Position numbers and translations under genes: made by a program. The notes beneath the pieces were generated by a model. That model had not been told where the DNA came from. It did no database searches and was given only the letters and a program-made list of their open reading frames with translations. A stretch of 64,000 nucleotides of DNA from Taenia hydatigena (taxonomy: Eukaryota > Platyhelminthes > Cestoda > Cyclophyllidea > Taeniidae), in the NCBI GenBank assembly GCA_036345935.2, contig JADWOT020000001.1, positions 18,743,761 through 18,807,760 on the forward strand. The letters run 5' to 3'. Positions within the stretch are counted from its first letter, which is position 1. Each line of letters begins with the position of its first letter. Below, piece by piece: positions 1-13,885 of this stretch.

Positions 1-39
1 GCCCACCTGATTTATTTGCACCAACGGAAAGCGATTTTT

Positions 40-700
40 GTTTCTAAGTAGATGTAATTGCTTCAATAGAAAAGATAGGTCATAGAAATGAAGCATTTGC
101 CAGTCATGTGTGTGCGCAGTGAAACCAAAGACAAGGTAACAGTGCAACAATTTTATGCATCTTTTCTTGGTCCAGTCCATTTCTCGTATAGGCTCGTAAA
201 TGGCACGCACACGTTGGAAATTACGTCAGAGCAAACAAGTTGTAGGATATTCTCTATTGTACCTCAGAGGTCTAGAAACGGATGCATCCATCCCCTGCAT
301 TTCTACGCAGCAATCGCTTTGCGACATCATGCAGGATACTTCCTGTTAGTTATCACAGCCGATAAAAAAGCGCACCTTTATTGAATGCTTTGAGACTACA
401 GTTATCATGCAGGTTTAGTTTGTTTTCAGCTAATGCACCTCAATAAGTAGTCATCTTTAGGGTCTTATGGCGAGGAATATCCCATTGCACACCAAATTGG
501 TAGCGACAGTCCATCATTGGTTCTAGTATTGTTGCTGGTTTCGCCCACAACTGATTATATGCACATCCGGTCGCCAGATGCATACAACCTGAGCTCCTGA
601 ACTTCCACAAGACTGCTGCCACTTATTTGACAATCGTAATATGTTTCTGTAACATTGTCAGGGATCCATTCTCTGTGATGCGTGCGAAGATGCGCTAGTT
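40..700 (+). repeat. Left arm of small inverted repeat A
   Basis: This stretch matches the reverse complement of about 6,283-6,905 through many long shared words, for example the run around 60-160 (aagtagatgt, cttcaa, gtcatagaaatga) and the run at 630-690 (caatcgtaatatgtttctgt, gcgtgcgaagatgcgc). The copies differ by scattered substitutions and a few indels, the largest at about 400-470. An ORF at 88-384 is disrupted in the partner copy. I recognise no protein family in either frame. It is most likely an old dispersed repeat present twice in opposite orientation. Confidence 0.75.
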
Positions 701-3700
701 TAAATAGCTAAATACAATTGTGCGCACGAATTAGACATGCTGAAGTGATCACAAGTCCAACTATCAAAGTGGGTTTGCATTCCCGATACCATTGAGCGAA
801 GGTTGAATTAATAGATAAGGTGCCACGCAATAACGCTGTTAGATGGCGAGAATAAGACCGATGCATTTGACTGCAATCAAAAATGTAAATATGGCATTCC
901 AGCAAATAATTAGTGAAAAAGGGGAAGGAAATAGCTGCAATGAAGAGGGGTGCGTAGGGCTGTGAACCGAACAACCCACTCCATTTAGTCTTCTGCTTGT
1001 ATCGTATCAACAAACTTAGCTTCTTGAGACTCCACAGTCCTTATTGTCTCATTGTCCATCCACTTAATTTACTCACATAAATGGAGTAGCGCCACGTCTA
1101 AATTATGGGTAAAGATGGACTGGGCAAAATTATTTCGCTAAGGTGTGTTTCTCACTTTGTATTTGCTAGATTTGCAGTGGCATATAACATCTGCTTACTT
1201 GCCAGCTGGGCGGAGAAATAGAGACTGTCAGAGCATTATTTCGATCGCCTCACTTCTATATTTCAGTCGGAGGTATTTATTTGAAGTGCTTAAGTGTCCC
1301 TGCCTATTCAGAGATTGTCAGTATACTCAGACCACACAGAGGAAGACAGCATCCCTCCACCAGGCTAAAGCTTCCGCAAATTCGCGCAGTGCCCAGCGAT
1401 CTTCACAACCAGGCTATTAAGGTCGTCCACACATGTCATATCCCGTGCATGCGCTCAAGCACACACACGAGTAATTCAAGTTGTGGAAATTTGTAAAACA
1501 AGTCACAATTGTTGATGTGTTTCATGACTTTGTGGCTTAAGATCCTAAAATTGTACAAGGCCTTCCATATAGATGACGAATCATCCGAAGGGGGCCTGCA
1601 ATCATGCGAAACTTAAAACAATTCTCCATCAAACTGCTCATACCTGTCACCTGCCTCAACATTTACCTCCACTTAGACTACCTCTTGTCCTAATGCCTTC
1701 GGCAAAATGTAGCATTTATAAATGTGGTCGAATTGTACGCGGCTGTGAAGTTTGTCGAATCACCTGGCCACAGGAGGTGGGTCACGCTCAGCTACAGCTC
1801 GTCATCAAAGTAAAACTTGCAAAATACAAACTTTTGAGAGCATTGTATCAACAATTTCGACTATCGCATCATAAAATGCACCCCATCTTCCTACTCAAAT
1901 TGTGCCTTCAGATTCTTGCGCATCTCAATGATGCCTGAAAATATTGGCGGAGGAAATTTTAATCAGCCTTGGGAATGCTGAATGTTTGCTAAGAATAACT
2001 AATGCCGCTGACTAAATGCGGAGCTTTGATTTATGCCATTAAGACTCCTGACCCGACGTCGTAACGCCTCACAGCCGTACGTAATTTCGCGACGAAGGCC
2101 AGACCTGATACACGCTAGAGTCATGACAGTCAGGGGCAGAGGACGTCCCTCTATTCTGTTTGTAACCGCCCAGCTGCTGTTTCGACTCCATCCTAGAAAT
2201 GGTAGAGCATTTTCTGCATGTCCTGGCGGACAAAGTGAGCAATAAATGGAACAGATGAAGTAGGTAACATCAAACCGTCTGACAGTTGATGCTTACAGTG
2301 CTGATCGATCTACGCAAATGGGTAAAATGGGTCGGTGGAGGACTCCTACTACTCCTAGTGACATTATCAGTCACGCGAGATTGGAAGCAGTGTTGCTGCA
2401 CACGTGGAGAAGGGATGAGAAGTTAATTGTAGCACCGATGTGTAAGGGATAATACGAGTCTGTCATTATGATTGGACAGACAGCATAAAGAAAGGCGCAG
2501 GTTTCATAATGAACAAAGTCAATTCCTCAAAATGCATTTGCTTGGCATCAAGTAACTACAGCCAGGTCTACTCCAATGCCGAATTTATTTCCCTGTGAAA
2601 TATCTTCTTTCACACCTGAAACGGCTTTCTTTCCTTCTATATCGAAATACAAAAACATTTCAATGAAGGCCTGTCAATGATTTGAAGAAAGGTCTACCGA
2701 GAGGTTTGCAGGAACTTACGGGAACGCAAAAACGTCAGTGATGAGGTAGTGGGTGGGCAAATTGTCCCACTTTTAAAGAATATGATCAGCACAATGACCC
2801 AAGGCCTCACCAGTTGCGACCGAGTGACCACTACTAGATTGGAGACTTTTGAGTGTTCAAATTAGGTCTGCAGTGCGTAATATTTGACCTAAATGGCTAC
2901 GCAGTCGTAGTCGTGTTTTCGCCTCTCAATGTATGCACAACAACCACAACACTCTTCTCCTTCATCCGAACAGCTAAAATCTAAAAATAAACATGTGTCG
3001 TTGCCTCATTTTCGGTGTGTATTCACTACGTTCAAACGTGAAACTGGTAGTATCAGCGCTGAAACATTCATTTTGTTCTACCTGAAAGTCAAATTCCTGC
3101 TTTTATAAAATACACTTGCCCTTTTGGATAATGCGCTGCACTGTTTCGCGGAGGATGAGGTAGGAGGTAAAAGCTGTGGCAGCACTCTGATATTCAACAC
3201 CACAAACTCACTAGGTTCGCTTAAACTTATCGTTGTGTCCTAAATTGCAACAATCTCGAGACAGGTTTACCACCTTCTTATTACAAAGTGCTGGGTCTCA
3301 CAAAGCAATCCATAGACTGGTGGATTTGCTAAGGAGCAGCACTTTTGAGGTGCTTGCATCATTGCCATCGATGGTTGCTTACATTTGAAATCGTCGCTCT
3401 GCTTTGTTGCTCATGTCGTTGAATTTTTACTGTGTTTGTATAGGGATTTTAGGGACCAGGGCTAGCTCATTCAACTGACAGATTCAAGGCATTAGTCACC
3501 GTTGTTTACGTGCTCAGTCCTACGCCATTGCAACGCCTAACACCTGGTCATAGCGTGGTGGGGTCATGGCAGCTAGGGAAGGCGCGGTACCCCTGGTGGC
3601 TTAGTAATAGCCGGAATGCTGCTTCAACTCCCCTTCAATCACATCATCTATTCACACGCTTCGCATTACAAATATGCGCGTCTTTATGAGGAAGTCGAGA

Positions 3701-6282
3701 TATGGCACAGGATTCCAGCCCTTTCTCCTATGGGTTAAGAATCAAAGATGCAAGACAACAATTGCCTTCTATTAGAAGGCCTCATAATTGATTGCAGAGA
3801 GTAAATGAAGCGTCGGACCACATGTGGCAGTCTAAAAGCACATGGTTGAAGTTGATCTCAGCAAATGGCAAAAAATAACTGCCAAAAGAAGTTGGCACGT
3901 TTGGCTTCTGAGCGGTGGCTTCAGAAGAATGGTGTGAGGGCGTGCTATCAATGGGTCCATATCAGTTAATCGTCTGCTGCAAAAGCCACGATTAAACGTC
4001 GTGAATAGACCTCCTTAGACTGTGGTTTCCTTTGCCACTTATTTCATTAGACATAGTTGGCACTAAAGCTAAGTGTGAATTAATGGAAGGAAGCAAACCA
4101 GTTAAATTAACATTTTGTGCCCTACAGGATGTTGTGATGCCTTAAAAGATGGGTCAAATTAGAAGATGATGTATTCGGTGGCCACTGGATGCTCTGATAA
4201 CTGTGTGTTTGTTTATATTGGACACAATTTAATCCAACAGAAATGCGGAAAAAATCCTGACTAAATTCCTTCCATGTTTGATGAAGGAGCATAATTATGC
4301 GAGAGGACCTTACAATTCCTCCGTATCACAATATAAACTAGAGTTCTATCCATTACCACAAGCAGTGGTGCATGTCTTGGTGTCAATCAGTGTGGTGTCA
4401 CAGTGCCCACTCAGCAAAAGCGCATTCGCAAACACCTTGTCTAGTCACAGGGATCAGAGAAAGATTGTAGGACCTGATTGGAAAAAGGGAACGAGGTAAA
4501 GCGAGAAGACATGGCTATCGACAATTACTGATCATCAGAGATGTAAACACTGACGTCGTGGCATACAGAGAGCGTAATGTTAATGCCGATCTACTATAAA
4601 GAGACAAAGTCCATCACCACAATACTTAAGTTAAAAGAATTCGGACAGGAAAATGTTGGTAATCAAAAAGCTAATAAAAACAGGCACGAATGGCAATGTA
4701 GAATTCGGTATTTGACAAGACAAGGGGTGAGATGTAAGGACAAACATTGAGGTCAACCAATAAAAGGCCGTCTTAAGGAAGAAAGGATTTAGAGGGTCCA
4801 ATAGAATTGGAAGAACAAAGTATATAAACAATGGCAGGTGGAAAAACTCACTTTGGGGGAGATTGAGAACGATGTGAGAATGCGGTTCCATAGCATAGAC
4901 AAGGGAAAGCGGCAAACGTGACATTTCCAAAATATATTTATGTTGATAAATGGGCACGTGTTTTTGATTTGTTAACGTGATAAATTTATCAAAACGCTGT
5001 TTCGATTGATGCGATTTCCTTTAACACCCTGATAACATTACAGTCCCTCTCGGCCAAGGTTTGAGCACGCTCAAAGTCTTGTTTACTGCTGTGCAAATCC
5101 CAAAATGGCCTTTAATTCTGGCCTCTTAACTCCATTGTGCAAGCGCCCTTGCCTTCAGGGCGTCGCATCGCTGTGCTGTTATCTGACCACACAACCACCC
5201 AAACATTGACTCTCATCTAAATTAATCCCACCTAAGTTTATGACCCCAAATTCTACCGCACATTTGTCATGCGGCTTTTATTCACTTTAGAGTCAACTGG
5301 GGCGATAGAACGGCAGTATTCTAGGCTACAGCACACTGACGCACAGCAGCCATGCAGTAGTGGGAATCCTCCAACTCTATCCATGATTGTGCCAAATAGT
5401 AAGCCATGCTGCAGTGTATCATCAGCAGTCAAAGTTGGATGTGATGCTGTCAAAAATAAAAACACTACTGAGTGACTTGTTGTAGGAATTACTAAGCCAT
5501 CGGCATTGAGGACATTTTGCTTCGCACCTGCGTCCAATCAAATGGGTGTGCGAATAACCGCCAGAAGTTCTGCCGTTGGTGGCTGGTCCATCTGCGGCGC
5601 ACGAGCTCAGCAGTTTTGGCCAACAGAACTGACCTTATAACTGGTCCGATGCCAGCATTTCTGTTTATTAAATCCGAACTCCATAATCAGAGCAAACTAA
5701 GAGGTAGGCGGGCAGCCGTTTTCATCACGTCCTTTATTTTAGTAATGATGGTGTGCTTTTAGTCACCCAGATGGCGTGCATTCGTGGCAAAAAGGATGCT
5801 AATCTTCTTTTCTCTCATGCAAACAGTCATGTCACTGCGCATTTCTAGGACGGGTGCCATCAATACAAGTAGTCTGCATTGCCTCAGATGCTCCTCATTG
5901 CTATTTACCACCTACCAATGCTGCTGAATGGAGAAAGGCGGCAGTCGGTCAAAAGAGCATGGTGAGAAAGGCCAGAACGCTCACCTCTCCGTATGATCGG
6001 CATGCGTTTTCCTTAGCTGCACGAGAGGATTCGCAAACCTCGATGTTACTGCAGTACGCAAACATAACATATTATCACGCTCCACATCCATTCACTAAAA
6101 TACAGCCACACTTTTTGACAGCTCAGGCACCTTATTGCATAACTTCCACCATCGACGTTTTGCTTGCTCACCATCAAGTCAGTGCCAATGCATTTAGGCA
6201 CATGATACGTACTTGCGACCAAACCCATTCACTATGGAATGCAGTCATCACCAGCATGAGTAGGAACAATCGAATTACGCGC
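701..6282. other. Spacer of inverted repeat A, no recognised gene
   Basis: I see no supported gene in this 5.6 kb. Open frames are short and fall on both strands without splice context. The longest is 170 codons at 5,854-6,366 (plus) and runs into the right arm of the repeat. It has no recognisable motif, and the same DNA is open on the minus strand at 6,046-6,228 and 6,174-6,392. I treat these as chance frames. No tRNA, rRNA or satellite was seen. Confidence 0.5.
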
Positions 6283-6905
6283 CATTTAAACTGGCGCATC
6301 TTCGCACGCATCACAGAAAATGGATCCCTGGCAATGTTACAGAAACATATTACGATTGTCAAATAAAAGACAGCTAACATATAGAAGTCCAAAAGTTCAA
6401 GTTGCTTACATCCAGCGATCAGATGTGCATGGAGTCGGTTGCGGACAAAACCAGCAGCAAAACCAAGACGAATTACGTATTATCACCATCAATTTGGCGT
6501 GCAATGGGATATTTCTCATCATGAGACCCTGCATGACAGCTGTAGTCTCAGAGCACTCGGCAAAAGTGCGCTTCTTCCATTCATTGGCTATGATGACTAA
6601 TAGGAGGTATCCTGCATAATGACGCGGAGCGATTGCAGCGTGGATGCGCACGGGTTGGGTGCATCCACTTCTAGACCTCCGAGATGCAACAGATAATATG
6701 TTACAACCTATTTGCTATCATGTAATTTCCAACGTGTGTATGCCATTTGTGAGCCTATAAGAGAAATTAACTGGACCAAGAAAAGATGCATAAAATTGTT
6801 TGCACGGTTATCTTGCCTTTGGTTTCACTGTGCACACACATGATTGACAAATGCCTCATTTCTATGACCCATGTTTCCTCTTGAAGCAATCACATCTACT
6901 TAGAG
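6283..6905 (-). repeat. Right arm of small inverted repeat A
   Basis: This is the reverse-complement partner of about 40-700. The inner edge of homology lies near 6,283 (the gtttaaa after the gcgtgcgaagatgcgc run) and the outer edge near 6,905 (the aagtagatgt run). The two arms would pair as a long imperfect hairpin with a 5.6 kb loop. Confidence 0.75.
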
Positions 6906-8574
6906 TTACTTCGCATTTTAAGCAATGAGGAGAAATAGTTTTTGACAGATATTCGTACACAAACTTGTGTACATGATTGTCGGTCTGGTCAGGGTTATAT
7001 AGACACGGTATATCGAGTTACCCACCTTGGTTTTTATTCAAACGCTGCAAACGCGTTGGCTTATGTGTGTTAGTCAATATTTCGGCTACCTTATTGTTGT
7101 CGCATCGATGTGTCTGTTACATTTTTACAGAGATTTGCATCCGATCGCGCACATTGCCATATTTTATCTTACTGTTAGGTGTGTGTGAGCCCAACATCAG
7201 GCAGCCAACTTCTCCACATCAGTGGCAACCAAACAAGCGATGGATGTCAGACCAGTACACGTGGACTCGAAGTACGAAAAATGATCCCATCACTGGCTGT
7301 TGTGGGATCTCCCCATAAGAAGTACACATACTGAAGGCGAGGCTTTGGTGAAGACAGGAGCATCAGAATGACGAGAAGCGACGCGGAACGACAGAAGGTT
7401 GGGCAGGAATGGTTAGGTAGGATGTCGTGCCTTTTCGGAGAAGGAGCCTTTACCGTACAAACACTTGACTTTAAAAGCAACAATACAGTCAAACGACCCT
7501 AACAATGCTACTCACAAATCCTTTTTAGGCTGTCCTTCAACAAGTCGTATTGAAAACTCGCCTTTGTTTACTTTAATAATTCTCTCCCAGACTTAGCCTC
7601 CCTACTTCTCAGTTTGTGGCAGTCACACAAGTAGTCGATGCGAGATTTGTCGTCAACTTCGGCACAAACGTCTACCAATTGAGTGGGTGCTACAGTTTGA
7701 TTCGGCATAAGGAATAAGTTGGTTTTGCATACGACATGGGACATTAATAGTAATAAGGCCACATTTAAAGCAACACCAGCTGCTCCTTTGCGCTCCTCCT
7801 ATAATTTTACCTTCTCCCGTACCTGCTTGGGTGTCCTAACTGCATGCCAGTACCCTACCCAATCCCGAATTCAGCCCAGTGATTCGCTTCAATTTTATAA
7901 GCGGCATTTTTACACTGCCAAACTTCAACACACCATCAATCTCTTTAATTCTACAATAAGCATCTACTTAAAGAAAACAGTTCCCACCCCATTCCTGATG
8001 CTCCGGACAGGATACGCCAAAAATGCCTCGGCAGTACACCGCACTTGATACAAGTGTGAATTTGGTAACAGATCAACTTTTGGTACGTATTCAAGCTTCG
8101 GTGTAGAGCGTTATTCTCGGAAACCCTAGTCTTTAGTCAAAATACCCCATCAAGCTTGATGACACACTTGCCATCGTCGATACGGACAATGGCATGATGC
8201 TAGGCTTGATGGTAAAGAATGTGTGCACAATTGCTCATTCGGACACAAGTTATTCGCACAGGCGACTGCTTCGAATTCTTAGCGGGCTGAGGGCGAGTCA
8301 TAAGGAAATGAATAACGAAGTGGGCAAAGATGGATAATGGTAAGTAATAAACAATAATATTGATAATAATGATGAATAATAGATAAGTGAGTTACTCCAC
8401 GTTTCCTGAGGTCAAGTGTGCAAAGTTGTGCGTCCCAGTTGTCAAATCCCCATGCTCACTAACAGAGGTTCTTCGTCGACATAATTGGGTTGTACAGTCT
8501 TCAAATTGTTGTACATAAGCCCGTAGTTCTCCTTTGTGACCTGTTGGTCGGAATCCATCCACCTGAGAGTCGTC
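6906..8574. other. Intergenic, no recognised gene
   Basis: No gene is supported. At 8,341-8,392 there is a short AT-rich low-complexity stretch with imperfect repeats of aataat and gataat. Other open frames in this stretch are short and lack recognisable motifs. Confidence 0.45.
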
Positions 8575-9569
8575 TCACACCTCGTAAATATACTTTGCCG
8601 GAACACTCTCTTTCACTTCATCGCCATCCATTTTCGACCTTATGCTGCAAACGTAGTTTTCCAAAATGGTTCTCGTTGATATCCTACTCCTCTCTTTCTC
8701 ATCCTCTAACTTCAATTTTTCTGCACCATTCACCATCCTTTGTATCCCCTTCTTTAATAGAAGATCCTTGTCCTTCGTGATGGTGATGCCGTTACGCTGC
8801 CCTGACAACTTGTCCACCGCCGTCACATTGAGAATGCCAAATTTTCGTCAATGTCGAAGGACACCTCGACCTGAGGTACTCTACGCGGTGCCGGTAGGGT
8901 ACCTGACAACTCGAATTCGCCCAACAGGTTGATGTCTCTCGTCATTACACGCCCACCCTCGTAAACCCGCACCAACGCACTCAGTTGATTGTCCGAACAC
9001 GTGAAGAAGATCTTGGTCTTCTTTATCGGGATTTTCGTGTTGCGCTCTATCAACGTCGTCATCACACCATCTGCTGTCTCCACACCCAGTGAGAGTGGCG
9101 CCACCTCCAGCAACACCAAATTCTGTACCTTCTCCTGCTTGTCATCAGCCAGACTTACGCCAGAAACGCCGCACCGTATGCCACTGCCTCATCCGGATTT
9201 ATGGAATGGTTCAACTGCTTGTCATTGACAAACTTCCGCAACAACTGTTGCACCTTCGGAATAAGCGTCGATCCGCCTACCATCAATATCTCGCGGACAT
9301 CATCCTTTTCTAACCTTGCATCATTTAATGCTTGTTCCACCGGACCCAGAGTCCTCTGAAAGAGACCTGAGCACAAACGCTCGAAATGGATCCGTGTGAG
9401 AATCGCACTAAAATCAATGCCTTCAAATAAGGCGTCTAAATCTATGTGTGCGTGCTTGGAAGAGCTCAACGTCTTCTTTGCCACCTCACACGCCCTTCTC
9501 AGACGGCTGATGGCATTCTTGTCGGTCGTCAAATACTTGCCCTCGTGCTTTTGCTTGAATATCTCCACA
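8575..9569 (-). pseudogene. Hsp70 pseudogene, 5'-truncated with two frameshifts
   Basis: Hsp70 is an ATP-driven chaperone. Three overlapping minus-strand segments together match the second half of a cytosolic Hsp70. Segment 9,155-9,569 covers the end of the nucleotide-binding domain and retains the phosphate-2 signature (ILMVGGSTLIPKVQ) and the [11 protein letters not shown] motif. Segment 8,823-9,145 continues from the linker ([12 protein letters not shown]) into the beta substrate-binding domain (NNLLG-like [10 protein letters not shown]). Segment 8,575-8,835 continues from VTAVDK into the lid. The frame breaks at about 9,150, straight after the AAFLA motif, and again at about 8,830, where two extra bases precede the GILNV-like codons. 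The N-terminal ATPase half is absent upstream. Nearest-neighbour DNA shows no promoter or introns. Truncated Hsp70 copies are known to be numerous in taeniid tapeworms, which is one reason for suspecting that host. Confidence 0.9.
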
Positions 9570-12400
9570 CAGTGATAAGATTAACGTTGAAAAGACAATG
9601 CCATGCCTATCAGTGATTTTACAGACCGTGGTGAGTCTCAACCTACGGTGTCGAGTAGTCATTCGCGTAAACTTTTGGCTGGAAAGTAATAGATCTCACC
9701 TCGAATATCTGATCAGTGCACAAAATGTTGTCACGGAATCGCTTGAAAGATTAATTAACTCCAGGAACAATGGGCACAGCTCGAAACACTTACAAATAGA
9801 AAAATTTTACGATCGCACATTTTGAGAAAGATTTTGCTTAAGGAAACGCATCGACCACCGCTTGACCCCATAGTATATTCTTGGGACAAACGCTGTTCTA
9901 TGTTGGGCAACTCAGATATCTCAACACCTGTTCAAATTCTCTGTCACCGCGAAATGGTGAGCTTTAGGTTGCACCCAAAAGACTCGCATGAAAATAAGTC
10001 CTAACAGTTATGTGGAAAACCAATGTCTAAGCAGTGAATTTGATGTCTTGTCATAAAGTAATTAATAGTAGGGTTATTCTCTCCGTCTCTTCCACTACCA
10101 CTAAAGTACTTCGGATTAGCAATGACATTCTGCTTTAGAAAAATTATGGCGAACCAAAATTTAACCAAAACTATTGGTTCATTTGCGTCTGCCTTTATGG
10201 GAGACTTGAAATAGTAGCTGTCTCAAAAGAATGAAAAGATATGATGATTGTATCAAAATTTTGGTATTGTACGACTATGATGAAATGTGGCTGCTGCGAT
10301 GCCCCAGTAGCGCGTTTGCTTACAAAGCCGCCTTCAATGTTAAAGCAACAATGTCTGAGGTCACACGTGGCACTGTATTTGGGAGATTGCTTGGCCAGAA
10401 AAGTTGTTTCAAAGCGTCTGTGACTTGCGCATCAGTGAACCTAATGGATGGTTTAGTTTTTAAAGGAATTGCTAGCCGCTTAAATTATTGTGTATTGCAG
10501 TCTTATAGTCTCCACCTACTCATTTCCAGCAAGTGAAGGTGTAAATGTTGCGGTCGGTGGTTGACGCACAAATGGGTAAAAATATAGGTAACTATTAGCA
10601 AATCATACAATAAGTACAAAAACTATCACGATAAAGCAATAATTACTCCGAAATCGAAATAAAAACGTGCTGCGAATTAAAGTGCGTGGAGGTATAATAT
10701 TTCAGATGTCTTCACCCCAACCATCCGAATATGAGTTCAGATTGGGAGGAATCATGTGTCTGGTAAGGCAGAAGAAGAAGTTACGTTTCTGCCTCCCCTA
10801 CAGTTGCACTGTTCTGAATTATTGCATGAGTAATTACACTACTCTGTGTGTCCTTTGCCTTCTAGCATTCACGTAGGTGGCATACAAGCTTTCTCACTTT
10901 TACCTATTTTATTACTTACTCCTATCCTTCAGGACACGGATTGAAACACTAATACCAGGCTGGTGGGTGTCATAGCACACCTAGGGTTAACTTGGACTGA
11001 ACAATTAGGTGAGGTGTTCACCTTGCGACAGCGAGAACTAGGGACAACCTCAAAGAGGTAGTTAAGCGTGGTGAGAGGCTTATACACCTTACTTCCATCC
11101 ACAGCAATCAAGTGTCAGGCAGTCGAGCATCGTAATTATCTTTGATTCCCGTGGTGCATCCCGAATATATGAAATCGCGGTTCTACAAGAGTGGTAGCAC
11201 TTTTTGATTTTTCGCTCTCGCCTCTAGATTTTAAGGATAAAAAGTTTGATGACAATTATTTACTTAGGAATAGTTTTCACAAGAAAGTTGTATGCACGAT
11301 TAAATACATGGATTCGCATTATAAGGTCTTCTGTAATTAGTGATCGATGAGTTGTCTGTGTCCAAACTGGAGGAAATTGAATGGATTTATGTCGACGATA
11401 AAAGCAGAAGTGGTCACCGTTACTGAGACAAGTCCAGTGAGTAATTTACTACTGATGAGGAGAAGCGTTGACGAATGAAACACTCGAACTCGTCTTTTCC
11501 ACACACTGATGACGTAAATGTCTTCGTTCTTTGCACGATCCATGTGCATTTTGGCAGCTTTTTCTTGGATCTCGATGGCGCAGCTGTTTTTCAGCAATCC
11601 ACCTTTTACACTTTTGAATTTAGCCAATTCGTTTTATGCGGCAGATTGGTAAAGTTATTAATTTGCTGAAATTGACATTTACCTCACCCTATTCAATTGT
11701 AATTGTAAAATTATGCATGAGAATTGCTAGCGTGCACAAGAGAATGCGAGTTAGTCCACTATGGCTTTGACCGGTTCGTTCCTAATGTACAGTGAAGTAG
11801 AGCACACTGCAGCTACGTGGTGGTATCGGCTCTGCGTTAATGCCGATGCTATTTCAGTGCTTGGCGGAGGCGGATCGATGATGGCGTGGGGTATAGGAAC
11901 TCGTATCGTAGTTGTTTGAGGTGCGCATAGGTTCAGATAGATTATTAATCATCTGCATGTGAGTGTCCCTCTTATCTGAATGATGGTTGATTGGGCGTCA
12001 TTGCCACCGTGATGTCTCTTGGATGGGGAGTGGAAGATGAAAGTGAGTCATGTAGGGCAAAGTGCTGCAGTGTAGTGTGGTGGTCATAATTATGGGAGTA
12101 GTGGGTGATAAGACAACTTAGACAATGGAGACGCAGCATTTAAGAATTAGAAAGAGTAATTAGACTTGTTGTATCGGAAGGACACAAGCTGATGCATTCT
12201 GATGTAGATATACCGGCAAAGAGTAATGAATGATAGATGAAACGGAAAGAGTTGGTACCCCTAAAATGGCCACAATAGATGTCTGTTTAGAAGTAAGTCA
12301 CTGATGAAGGACAAAAGAAGGGTGAATTTGGGAGGAATGTAGTTAAAAGGGCTGTGTAGCTTGATCCAGTTAATAAGTATACTTTTCTTTCAAATAAAAG
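9570..12400. other. Intergenic, no recognised gene
   Basis: I find no supported gene. A minus-strand frame at 11,337-11,627 has protein-like composition (Lys/Glu-rich, residues EIQEKAAKMHMDRAKNED) but no family I recognise and no convincing splice sites. A plus-strand frame at 10,231-10,536 is equally anonymous. The missing N-terminal half of the Hsp70 copy is not present here. Confidence 0.4.
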
Positions 12401-12889
12401 CGCCTGCGAAACGGGATTAGCGAGAGAAGCATTCCTGTTAAAAACAGTGCTATTTTAATTAATGTGCTCTAGTGTTTGGTTGCTTAGGCGGACTTTGAGG
12501 TTCTCTTCTCCTGATTGAGTATTGCTTGTCCAATCCACGTATGATCACTTCTTTTATCCACTTAATTGGCAAAGCCCATAGACCAACTGAGATTCTCAAG
12601 TGCTCCTCCAAAGTGCTTGGAAGGACGTGCAGAGGTCCTGGCAGCACCACATCAGCAAATAATTTTAACGGTCATATTATTTTGCAGAATTTGTCCCGTT
12701 TATATGACACCACAAATGATAAGCCTATCGAAATTCGGGATGATGAGATTGAAGCACGATTAAATTAAACAGAGCAGCATCCTGTGACATGCGATTTCAG
12801 TGGATCGGTGTGAAGAAGATGTTATTAATGCAGTATAGAAGGCGTCGGGTGACTGAAATCATAAACAGATGTTCACACTTTTGGGGTGC

Positions 12890-13885
12890 TGACTGAACTG
12901 ATGCAAGGTGTAAAGTGTGTGCCTTTACATTGCTTTGGAAAACAGGTAAGCCGAAACGAACCTTCTCGTCACCAAACCAGTTTGAACTAATCTGACGGTA
13001 ATTTGCACCAATATCCGACGTTGCGGGCGGTTCAACCAGCTGCACGCGTACGCAACAGAAACACTGTGACGGGGACACTGCCACCCACCCTCGGTGAAAT
13101 ATGCAAGCATTTAATGGATAGTCTTCAAGATGGGACTGAGAGGTATTAGTGGCACCTTAGCAATTTTGACAATCGAAGCATGCCTTGCAGGGGAACAAGC
13201 GGAATGCCACCGATGACCATCACTTAGTGTCTGACTGTTTCGTGATTATTGTGCAGTAATGGGGATAAGGAATGAACGGGAGTAAAGCAATAGCTAATCG
13301 ACGCATTTCTTTTAATTTGTCGTCTCTCAGGATTCGCTCTATTACTGCCGTCATCATTTGCTCCGGCTCGTCGACCGCAGAATGAGGGTAAATGAAATGT
13401 GCAACGAGGCTTGGACCGAAGAAGATCAAACTAATAAGTTACTTCATTATCAGCCACGAAGCTAAGCAAATGAAAACACTCCCTGTCATCTGTTTGCAGC
13501 ATTTTTGTTTTCGTTTTACTCCTCATTGGATTATGTGATTTCGTGGAATTTTCTTCATATGAACTTGTGTAGCAGGTGCGCCACTTTCCTCTTCCTCCTC
13601 GGTCTTCAGAATATCAGACTGGTTTTATAAGAACAAGATGCGTCCCAGATCTACATCCCAGTCATCTTGTATCGCGCATTTAGTGGAAGATTTTGGCAGT
13701 CCGACAAGAGTGCGGTTTTTACAGTTTTACTCACCCTTTGCTCTGACGATTTTTGCGCATGTCTTTGAACTGTAGGGTCTTGCATGGTTAAGTAAGAGTC
13801 GGCTAAAGAAATTACGTTCCTGATTGCTATCAGCCGAATAACGCACGCTATACCGACAAATCTCGTTCCTTTTGATGGAAAACCT
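12890..13885 (-). other. Cluster of exon-like segments, unidentified
   Basis: Three minus-strand stretches have long clean frames and protein-like composition. One is 13,725-13,880, bounded by a cag at its start and a GTGAGT donor at its end (residues RNEICRYSVRYSADSNQERN). A second is 13,220-13,390, ending in a stop (residues EPEQMMTAVIERILRDDKLK). A third is about 12,890-13,060 (residues PPATSDIGANYRQISSNWFG). I do not recognise any of them. They could be exons of one gene or chance frames; the stop at 13,220 argues that not all three belong together. No function is assigned. Confidence 0.2.

Noticed and set aside
5253..5537. HARBI1-like catalytic segment on the minus strand (VGGFPLLHGC)
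   Set aside because: Only a few residues match and the following catalytic positions are absent.
5854..6366. 170-codon ORF as a gene
   Set aside because: No motif, overlapping open frames on the other strand, and the 3' part lies in a repeat whose other copy is not open.
8490..9313. Plus-strand ORFs over the Hsp70 region
   Set aside because: They are antisense shadows of the Hsp70 pseudogene.
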